This document shows, piece by piece, positions 9,172 through 21,100 of a stretch of 35,344 nucleotides of DNA. This DNA is from Methylocystaceae bacterium. GTDB lineage: Bacteria > Pseudomonadota > Alphaproteobacteria > Rhodospirillales > Terasakiellaceae. Location: the NCBI GenBank assembly GCA_013373265.1, contig JABXIC010000244.1:1-35344 (forward strand), in the 5' to 3' direction. The translations under genes were made by a program, and so were the position numbers. The stretch's first letter is position 1, and each line of letters opens with the position of its first letter. The notes under the pieces were generated by a model. It was not told where the DNA came from. It searched no databases and saw only the letters and a list, made by a program, of their open reading frames with translations.

Positions 9172-12100
9172 TTATTCCCAATTCACAGCAATAACATTAT
9201 CAAGCTGCGTATGTAACTCTGTCGACAAATCCGTTTCTCCAAAAACAGGAGGTTCAAAGGAAGCCATGGCATCAACAAGATTATGAACACTTTCACCCCG
9301 GAGAACTGGCCCGTTAACAATTTCAAATGAAGCAACCTGATTACTTCCGCTATCAAGGGACCAGTCATCAATTGTAACTTTATCTTGGGTACCAATGACC
9401 GAGATTTGCAGGTCATCTCCTACCAGACGGAACCAAAGTTGATCGAAGGCAACTTCATCATCGAACAACACTTTATCGCTTGAACTACCTTCGCCACGAT
9501 TATCAATCATGTCTTGGCCATCACCTCGCCCAAAGAGATATGTATCATCACCAGCCCCCCCAATAAGTAAGTCTCCACCGCTTCCACCAGCTAACACATC
9601 ATTACCATCTTCTCCACTTAACTGATCATTACCAGCCAAGCCCGTTAAGGTGTCTGCCCCAACACCCCCATCAAGGATATCTGAACCCTCACTTGCTGTT
9701 GTACTTTGATCTAAAGTGAAGGCATGCGCTGAGATTTCATATCCATTTTCATAAGCAACAACAATAGTGCCATCAGATAGAGTCGCAATATCATGATAAT
9801 CTTGGTTCCCCGAAGTCGAAGAATTAATCATGAATTCTGCACCATTTGCCATACCATCAGCACTATAACGTTGACCATAAATTCCATAACCACTGCCATC
9901 TTGATATTGAGATTGCCAAGTGATCAAAAATCCCCCATCGTTTAGAGTTTTAATCTCAGGATAGAGTTGTGTATTCTCAAGAGTACTATTAACTTGGAAG
10001 CTATCCATCAACAAATCACCGTTGGTATCAAAAACACGTGCCTTAATGCCAGATCCAGCCCCCGCATCATCTCCTGCCTCGGTCCAGGCCATTACAAACC
10101 CACCATTAGAAAGTCCTTCAACTGTCAGACCATATTGAGAAGCTAAACGTGGTGCGACACGGAAATCAGCTCCCAATGCGTCCCCCATTGCATCAAAACG
10201 GCGTGCAAAGATACCACTCCCCCCGGGCCCATTTCCTTCATAAGTAACGACAAATCCACCATCACTTAGGCTCGTAAGCGCAGGTTTCCATTGTCCATTA
10301 CTTGTATAACTATTAACGAGTGTCTCCGTACCGATCAATGTCCCATCACTTGCAAAACGTTGCATCATGATGCCTGTGGAGCTTCCATCAGGCCCATCCC
10401 AAACAATGACATAATCACCATTTGTTAAAACAGTAATGACGGGATAATCCTGTGCACCTACTGTTGTGGTATTAATCTGCATTTCCAAACCAACTGTATT
10501 ACCATTCGCATCATAACGTTGAGCATAGACGCCATCATTATCTCCATCTTGTCCAGATGAAACCCATGTCACAATGAAACCACCATCTTGTAATGCCTGA
10601 ACTTGAGGAAGTTCCTGTCGCGCAGTTGTATAAGTATTAACTTGGAATTCGCTCCCTACAGGTTCGTGAGAGCTATTATATCTTTGTGCAAAAATATCAC
10701 CGACATCTTGGTGATAACTTTGCCAAGTGACAACATAGCCGCCATCTTGTAAGGCTGTTATAGAAGGAGAATACTGAGAATTTGACGTCGATGTATTGAC
10801 TAGAAATTCTGTACCAATTGCCCTTGGGGTTACCCCCCCATCAATCACCGTAGCAGATCCAGCAACGGTATCAATGCCATCACTGACATCATAAATCAGT
10901 GTGACTTCCCCATCCCAACCACCAGGGGCCGTATAAGTCCAAGTTCCATCTCCATTATCTATCAAGACACCTTCACCCTCAACGACGGAAAGATTACTCG
11001 CTGTCAGCAATTCCCCATCCACATCAGATGAATTCGACAACAAATCCTCTTGCTTAATGAGGAAACTCCCATCGGCCGTTTGAAGATTAACAGGCCCTGA
11101 GACAACCGGTGCATCTTGTGTTGGCGTCACATCAACGATTAAACGACCAGTCTTCGTTGATGTTCCATCAGAGATATCATAGGTCAGACGGACATCACCG
11201 ATATAATCAGCGCTTGGATTAAAAGTCCATGTTCCATCACCGTTATCTTCAACTGTGCCATTCTCCGCCTTCACATTTGCAACAGAAAGACTATCTCCTT
11301 CTTCATCACTTGCGATTGATAGCATTTGGGCTGTTGTAATGATCAAAGATTGGTCTTCCCCAACAGTCAGTTGAATAGACGAGAAGTTTGTTCCCACCTC
11401 ATAATCAATAATTTGCGCGTATGTTTCCGGCCATTCGTATGAGATGATGACACGTCCGTCAGACAATGTTGTAATGTCTACATTACTTTGAGACCCTCCA
11501 GTGCTTGTATCTACCTTAAATTCATCACCAACTTTATTACCTATGGCATCAAAACGCTGTGCATAGATGCCATATCCACCAGAATCCTGTTTCTGTGAAT
11601 GCCAGGTTACGACAAAACCACCATCTGAGATTGATGAAACTGCTGGGTATCTCTGATCATCAATAGTGAACAAGTTCGCTTGAAATTCTGAACCAACACG
11701 TTGGTTGTTTGCATCAAACACTTGACCAAACACCCCAGAACCATCAGCATCGTTTGAATCCCACACCGCAACATAGCCACCTGTTGGCAATGCTGTGATA
11801 TACGAATGCATTTGCGATCCCGCTACGGTGGTATTTAACTGTAATTGTCCGCCAACAACATAACCTGAAGCGTCATAACGTTGCGCCCAAATTCCATAGC
11901 CCGTATCAGTCGAACCAGTGCCAGCCCCATAACCATACCATGCTACAATAAAACCACCATCATTCAACGCCGTAATAGACGGATCATACTGCACGCTTGA
12001 TGTGTGGTCATTAACACGGAATTCCGCACCAACGGGATTTGCAAACTCATCATACATTTGTCCATAGATGCCATCACTACTGCCATCCTGCCCAGAAGAT

Positions 12101-15100
12101 TCCCAGCTAACAACAAAGCCGCCATTTGGCAACCCTGTCACAGTTGGATTATCTTGTGAGTTAAGCGTATAGCTATTGACTTGGAATTCAGCACCAACCC
12201 TTTGTCCTTCTGAATCAAATACCTGCCCATAGATGCCATAGCTACTACCATCCTGTCCGTTTGATTCCCATGTCACAACAAAACCACCATTTTCCAGTCC
12301 TGAGACCCAAGCATCTTGCTGATAACTGTTAGTATATGTATTGACTGCAAGTTCATCACCGACGGCGTCCCCATTAGCATCAAAACGTTGGGCATAAACA
12401 CCATAATAGCTACCATCTTGATAATAAGATTGCCATGTTGCAACAAAACCACCGTCACTCAGTGCCGTAAGTACGGGTTTGGATTGTGTGCTTCCCTCTG
12501 TAGTATTCAGTTGGATCTTATCACCAACCAAATAAGGGGTTCCATCGTTAAAATTAGGCGCATCATCAACAGCAGTCACATCAATAGTGGCTGTTGTCGC
12601 GACAAGATCCATGCCATCGCTAACATCATATGACAAAGTCACCACACCACTAAAATCACCATTGGGTTCAAACAGCCATGTGCCATTTCCTTGGTCAACA
12701 AGACTTCCACTATCAGCCGCTAAATTCGTAACGCTCAACGAATCTCCATCTACATCAGATGCATTGGCTAAAAGCTCTGCTTCACTCAGGATAATCCCCT
12801 GATCTTCTGTCCCAGTAAACGTAACAGGACCAATTATTATTGGTGCATTATTGCTCCATTGCGAGACTGACGCTGTTGCCGCTACAGAAACCTCACCATC
12901 ACTCACATCGTACGTTAAAGAAACAGGCGTACTCGAATCAGCAGGAAGCGTTAACCCCCATGTCCCATCCCCATTATCAACCAAACTTCCTGCAGAAGCT
13001 GTTAAGCCCAAGATAGAAAGGGCATCCCCATCCACATCAGAGGCATTCGCCAGAAGATCGGCCTCAGTGATCACAAGCGCGCTATCTTCAACACCAGTCA
13101 ACGCCACTGCATCAGAGACCACCGGAGCATCATTCACCGCATCATAGGTGATACTCACGCTGTGAGAGACCGGTGCCGTGCCATCGGTGACCTCGTAGTT
13201 CACCGTGAGCGCACCATTAAAGTTCGCACTTTGCGTGATCGTATAGGTCCCATCGCCATTGTCGGTGATCGACCCCGTATCAACAGAAACCGTGCTCACA
13301 CTCAAGACATCCCCGTCGATGTCAGACGCGCTCGCCAACAGATCAGCCGCCGACAAGCTATAAGACACATCTTCCGTCCCGTTCACCAGAACAGGCGTGC
13401 CCAGCACAGGGGCATCATTCACATTTGCAACCGAGACCGTGGCACTCGCCGCGCTCACAGCACTGCCATCAGACACCGCGTATGACAGGCTGATCATGCC
13501 CGTGAAGTCCGCAGCCGGCGTCAGGCTCCAAGTACCATCGCCGTTATCAATAAGCGTGCCGCTGTCCGTTACAAGGTTCTGAACAGACAGAACATCCCCA
13601 TCCACATCAGAGGCATTCGTCAGAAGCTCGGCCTCAGTGATCACAAGTGCGCTATCTTCAACACTGGCCAACGCCACAGCATCAGAGACCACCGGGGCAT
13701 CATTCACCGCATCATAGGTCAAGCTGAGTGTGCTATTTACTGTTTCCACACCATCAGAAACAGAATAAGTTACATTAACCACGCCATTATAATTTAGCGC
13801 CTGTGTAATTGTATATGTACCATCACCGTTGTCGACGATATCTCCAACATCAACAGAGACGTTTACCAAAGAAAGGGCATCCCCTTCAGCATCTGTTGCA
13901 GTGGCCAAAAGGTCATCAGCGCTCAGAATATAAACCACATCCTCAACACCATTTATGAGAACAGGAGTCCCCAAAACAGGGGCATCATTCACACTAGAAA
14001 TACTCAATATTGCTAGTGCTGGAGTGGATACATTACCATCATTAATTTCATAACTTAACTGAATGTCACCAGAAAATTCTTGTGGTGCTGTATAGTTCCA
14101 CGTTCCATCAAAGTTATTTGTAAGCATCCCGACATTAACTGTCAGATTTGAAACTGATAAGGCATCCAAATCAATATCAGTTGCAGTGGCCAGCAATTCA
14201 CTTTCAACAATCAATGTTGTTGTGTCTTCCAATCCACTTAACTGAACACTTTCACCAACCGTTGGCGCTTGATTGGGCATTGTCGAAAATATTTGTGCGG
14301 ATATTTCTCCACTATAATTTCTATACGCCACAACAAAACGCCCGTCCGGCAAGCTACTCACATTTGCATTTCTTTGTGTACCATAAGTATCATTATTTAC
14401 ACGAAACTCTGCACCGATCTTTTGACCAAATATATTGTAGCGCTGAGCAAAAACACCGTACCCTGAGCCATCTTGATCATTTGAATCCCACGTTACAAGG
14501 AATGTATCATCAGACAAACTGGTTATAGATTGGTTCTCCTGATCATCAGACGTCTCAGAATTTATCAAAAATTCATCGCCCTCAGGTGTTCCATTAATAT
14601 CAAAAACACGGCCATAAATCCCATAGCCATCACCATCTTGATATTGCGCTTCCCATGTCGCAACAAATCCACCGCTTGGTAAAGCCGTTAGTTTCGGATT
14701 ATACCGATTACCATCAGTTACAGTATTTAACAAATGTTGAACACCGACGGCATTTCCATCTGCATCAAAACGTTGGGCATAAATCCCATTGACATCTTCA
14801 GATGAATACCCAGTCCAGCTTACAACAAAGCCGCCATCGCTCAATCCAATCACTGACGGATTATTTTGCCCGTTCTGAATTGTTGTATTCACCAAAAACT
14901 CAACGCCCAATGCTGAACCAGTCGCATCAAACCGTTTAGCGTAAATCTCATTATTTGATCCTAGTTGATTATATGTTTCCCATGCGATCACAAAACTTCC
15001 GTCATTCAAAGTCGCAATAGTTGGATCATCTTGTCTGGAGTCAAAATAATCATTAACCTGGTATTCATTACCAATCTTTTCAGCATTTTCACCAAACACC

Positions 15101-18100
15101 TGAGCAAAAACACCTCTAGAAGATCCATCTTGACCATCTGAAACCCAACTAACAACGAATCCTCCGGCCTCAAGCTCTTTAACAACAGCTTTACTTTGGT
15201 TGCCTTGAGTGTATGTATTTACCTGAAATTCACTGCCAACAAGTTGTCCACTTGAATCAAACCGCTGCCCTGAAATACCATTAGAGCTTCCATCATTTCC
15301 ATCTCCTTCCCAAATGACAACAAACCCTCCGTCAGCCATTGCTATAATTTCGGGATTATCCTGACCACCAGATGTCGACGTATTAACTTGGAATGTCCCA
15401 CCTATACGTCGCGGAGTATCACCACCATCTGCGATTAAAGCCGTAGATTCAATTGTATGAACACCGTCTGAAACAGTAAAAGTCAAAGCAACTTTACCTG
15501 TCCAATATTCAGGCGCCTCAAACGTCCAAGTGCCATCTCCATTATCTATCAAATCACCTTTGTTATTAACAATTTTCAGATCTGAAACCGTCAAATCGTC
15601 GCCATCCACATCCAATGTTTTTGATAAAAGATCAGATGCCGAAATCAAGAGCTGTCCATCTGCACTTCTCAACTCCACAGTGTCAGTGGTAATCGGAGCA
15701 TCTTGTACAGGAACAACATTGAAAATTGCGTTTCCAGGCACAATATATTGCCCATCAGTAATTTTATATTGGAGGCGAATTTCACCTGTCACATTTTCAT
15801 CAGGCCAAAAAACCCAAGAACCATTTCCATTATCTGTCAATGTTCCATTTGCAACAGTAAAATCACTTATAGATAGCGCATCATTATTATCATCGCTGGC
15901 AAGAGCAAGAAGTTCATGCTCCCAAATTGTGATCGGATTATCTTCCTGGACGACAAATTTAATACTTTCAAAAATACGGCCTTCTTCAAAATCAACAACC
16001 TGTGCCAGCACTTCATTGTCAGCATATGAACTAATTAATGTACCATCTGAAAGAACGACAAGCTCAGGATAATTTCCAGCCGTTCTGATATGATCATTTA
16101 GTAATAACTGATCTCCAATCCGTTCACCTATTTGGTTAAACCTCTGGATATACACACCATCCTCACTGGATTGCCAGATAACTGCAATGGTCTCATCTGG
16201 CAGGACCTCAACAGTTGGATGGAATTGTTCTCCTTGACCAAATTTATTGAGTTCAAACTCACTCCCGACCTTATTACCTTGAGCATCAAAAATTTGACCA
16301 TATGCATTCGTTTTCCCCAGATACTCAGTCTCCCAAACGGCTACGAAACCGCCACTTGAATAAGCAGCAAGAGAGACATTTTTATGCTCCCCTATCTCAT
16401 TTGTATTTAACTGAAATTCCGAATCAAGCGGAGCACAAGCAGCATCAAAACGTTGGGCAAAGATACCAAACTCAACTTCAGCACCTAAATCACTATGTTC
16501 CCATGCTATGAGGTAACCACCGTCAGCCAAATTTACGATTGACGGTTGCTTTTGGCTCCCTTCAACATGGTTATTGACCTGATATTCAGCGCCAACTTTT
16601 ACACCTTGCGCATCAAAATTCTGGGCAAAAACACCAGTGCTACCCATACCCTCTTGACCATGTGAGTTCCAAGTAACAACAAACCCACCATCTGACAATT
16701 GAGCGATTTCAGGTTTTCTCTGATCAGAGTCTGTATACTGGTTTATTCGGAACTCATTCCCTATGGCATTCCCTTGCGCATCAAACAATTGACCATAAGT
16801 GCCCCAGCTACTGCCGTCTTGCAGATAAGAACTCCAGCTCACCAGAAAACGACCATCACTCAGCGTCGCCACACTATGATCCATTTGAGAATTATCAGTA
16901 TAGCTATTAACTTGGAACTCGCCACCAACAGGCTGCTTAAATTCATCATAGCGCTGCGCAAAAATTCCGTGACTGTCCCCATCCTGATTATAGGACACCC
17001 ATGTGGCAACAAACCCACCATCTTGGAGTGCCGCCATTCTGGAATTAAACTGCGCACTTGATGTGGTGGTGTTGACCTGAAATTCATCATTCGTCACCCA
17101 AAGTGATCCATCATGGAAGACTGGAGCATCCGGTTGGGTGATGGCTGCGGGAACCTCAAAAACAATATCAGCTAGGTAGGTTGCTGAAGTTGATAGCTCC
17201 CCATCAGAAATGTCATATTGGAATTCTACAAGGCCGACAAAGCCACTTGAAGGTGTATATATCCAAGTACCATCTTGATTATCAGTAAGTTCACCATTGT
17301 ACGTTCTCAAATTTTCGACATAAAGACCATCATCTTCAAGGTCACGTGCATTTGCCAAAAGATCTTGCGTCGTGATTACGAACGATTTGTCAATTTCACC
17401 TATGATTTTTGTCGGCTGCCCTATAATGGGCGCATCGTTCACGCCGTCATACGTTAGCAAAATATCTTTCGTGATCGAGTTCAAACCATCGCTTAATACA
17501 ACACTCAGAATTTCACTGCCTGCAAAATCAGGGGCCTGGATCAATTTATAAGACCCATTTGGATCGTAAATGATGCGTCCATAGCGTGGAGTTATTTTCT
17601 TGATGAAAACTTCATCCCCATCAATATCATATGCATTTTCAAGCAGAAGAGATTCTTCAAGCACATATTCTTGATCTTCAACAGCATTGGGTAAGTAGAA
17701 ATCCTTGAGCACAGGTGCATTGATGTCAGGAATTTTAAGTTGCTGGCTATATACGTTCTGACCTTCATTTCCATAAAAATAAGGGCGAGAGTCTTTATCA
17801 TGCCATGTTACAATCACCTTGCCGTCTGGCAGCAGTGTAACGTCCGAACGCACTTGGTAACCAATTACATCTGAATTAACCTGAATGATTTCTCCGACAG
17901 TCTGGCCGAGACCATCATATCTTCTTGCGAAAATACCATATCCATCCTGATCTTCTGCAGTCCAGGTGAGTAGAAAACCACCATCCGTCAGGCCTGTAAT
18001 TTGTGGGTCAAAACTGTTACGATAGTTTTCATCTATCTGAAATGCTTCTCCAACGGGTTGTCCGTCCACACCAAAAAGCTGTCCCTTACCGCGGTTGGAG

Positions 18101-21100
18101 CTAGATGACCAGGTTGCAATAAAGCTCCCATCGGCTAAGCTCTGTATTTCCGGATAGCTCTCCGTATAATGCCTTCCTAAATTAAGACTAAAGTCGTCAG
18201 TTAATGGCGTACCGTCAATAGAGAACCGACGGGCGACAACTTCGGCCCCCGTAATCGCAGATCCATCTTCTCGACGATGCCAGGCAACAATAAAATCACC
18301 ATTGTCAAAGCTCGTAACGCTCTGCCACATTTCCGACATATCAACCTCTGAATTGACGAGGAATTCGCTCCCCAATGTCGTTCCTGCTGCATCGAAACGT
18401 TGCCCATAAATCCCCCAATTAGAGTCAACACTTTCATACTCCGGTTTAAAGTAGTCTTGTTCTTTAGACATCCAGGTTATGACATAGCTGCCATCATTCA
18501 GCTCTGTCATTTTTGGTGCCATTTGAATTTGGTCTATATGCGTATTTACGCGGAATTCTTGGCCTGTAGGTAGTCCATTATCGTCAAAATGGCGTGCGTA
18601 AACTTCGGTACCCCCCATATGTTGAGTATTCCAACTGGCAACAAAACCACCACCACTGAGGCCGAGAACATCGACATTCGATTGATTAGATATCATCCCT
18701 TGGTTTAATTGAATTTCCTCAGAAAGTTCGACACCATCTGCAGAAAACAGCTTGGCAAAAACACCATCCATACTGCCATCTTGACCAAAAGATTCCCAAG
18801 CAATAACGTAACTGCCGTTTTCTAAAGCACTGACGGCGGTATTTTCCTGTGAATCTGTTAGATAAGTATTAACCGTTTTTTGTTCCCCAAATAAAGTGGG
18901 CGATGCCAGATGATAAGGCGAAACTTCCAGCGCGGCGTATGCGTCGACTGTGTTAAAACCGTCATTAATGGTATATGATAAACTGATAACACCGGCATAA
19001 TTCATCGGCAAATCAATAAACCATTTGCCTTCATGATAATAAGCGCTACCAACTGACGAAATGAGATTTTGGGCCAGTAGATCATGCCCCTCGGCATCAA
19101 GAGCAGTCGCCGTTAATTCTTCATGAGTCAAAACAAGAACAGGTGACGTCTTCTTTCTGATTTCAACATCTTCTGAGACGCTGACAGCCGTGTTCAATGA
19201 GGCACTACCTTTTGCCTGCACTGTATTAAAACCATCGGTAACATCATAGGTGAAAACAAAATCTACATTGTTATGCCCAGCTAGGTTTATGACCCAGTCG
19301 CCTGCACCATTTTGCATCAATGACCCAAGTGAAGTTTGCAGATTTTCGACACGCAGGTCAGAAATGTTGAATCCAGAAGTTGCCTCTAAAAAATTCGCTT
19401 TTTGAAGAAGTTCTTGCTGCGTAATAACTAGAATACGGTCTTCTCCAACTTCAAGATTAATCGCGTTTTCAATATTGTCGAGAGATTTCAGATTAATGGA
19501 ATCATTTTCAACATCAATGGCATAAAGACCGTTTGCGAATTGCAGCTCTTCTATATTAATTAAGGTATCACGACCTTCATCACCGCTCAGTGCTTCAACC
19601 GTAATAGATCCATCACCATTAAATGTGATGTCGTATTGATCACGATTCAATGCATAGACTGATCGATCAATACCGTCTTTACCATCAATCAGATCGTCTT
19701 GTTGATGTCCAAAGAAAATATTGTCGCCGGAATGCCCCGTTAGTACGTCAACTGCGGCCCCACCGATCATATTAAGGTCTTCAGTAACTTCAATTTCTTT
19801 GAAATAGATCGACGAATTATCACCTGAAGCATCTAGTCCTGTCCAAGTGAGCGCGAATTTCTCATCATTTGATGACACAATGCTGGGCCACCCGTTTGAA
19901 TCTAGTTCAATAGGTTCACCTATAGGTTCGCCAAGGTTATCAAATAAATATATTTGGGTATGTGCATCGTCTGCCTTCCCCAAGTAATTTAGAACAAATC
20001 CGCCAGCCGCCAGTGGCGTCAAACTCGATTTGAAGCCGTACAAGTCGCCTGTATGAATAAGTTTGGGTTCACCAATTGCTTCGCCTTGATCACTATATAT
20101 TTGTACGTAATGATCAGCTAAATAATATCCATTAGCTTTTTCTGTCCAATAAGTAACAAAACCACCATTGATTAATCCATAAACATGCTCTCTTACACCT
20201 GTCGGCGCAGATTGTGTAAAGTCATCAGCAATGGCTACACCCGAGCTGTCGAACAGGCGATAATATTTTTGATGTGCATTGTTCTTGTCAGTCCAAGAAA
20301 TAAGCATATTGCCATTTTCTAGAAGTTCTAAACTTGCATCACTTGCTCCTTCGTTGGAAATGGTGGTCAAAAGAGTGGCTGGTTCAATTAATTGGCCGGA
20401 TGTGTCGTATTCTTCAATTGAAACATTATTATCAGAATCGATTATTAGCTGTAAAATGTCGCCTGCATTGTTGGCATGCAGATATTCAGATCCTGAATGA
20501 TGGTTCAGTTGGAATGAGCCTATGTTATTGCCAAGGCTATCAAACTCTTGAACCTCAATACCCCCCGTTGCCCAATCCCAAGAAAAAAAGCCGCCTGTTG
20601 AAGTTGGAATGAAATTCGTGGAATTATTGTCGTACGAAATATGAAACTCTTCACCAAATTCATTTGTTTCGGTGTTATAGATTTTGCCCCTTCTTCCATC
20701 ATCATAATAAATCCGATGGCCGTTATTATCGATCTCATCGCTTCTGAGGAACTGAACTTCCCAGGTGACCAAATAGTTACCGTTTTTCAGATACTTGATA
20801 TCAGGATATTTTTGATAATTATATGTAACGGGAATAACTTCTTCGTTATCTGTAACAGCAACAAGACCTGTAACACCACCAGGCCTAACGACAACATGTA
20901 CAGTTGCAGTGCTTATGGCACCATCCAAATCCGTGACATCGTATGTAAAACTATCACTACCGGTAAAGCCAAGATTTGCCTTGTAAGAATACGAACCATT
21001 ACTGTTTAAGGTCACAGTCCCGTTGGCGGCATCACCTGCCAGATTAAAAACAAGATCCGAAACATCATCATCCACATCACTTGCAAACAGCTGACCTTTT

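Noticed and set aside
9172-18900. Regularly spaced DNA repeats resembling a CRISPR or satellite array
   Set aside because: Periodicity is ~150-170 bp, in frame and diverged at the DNA level; it is explained by protein repeats, with no short identical repeats and unique spacers.
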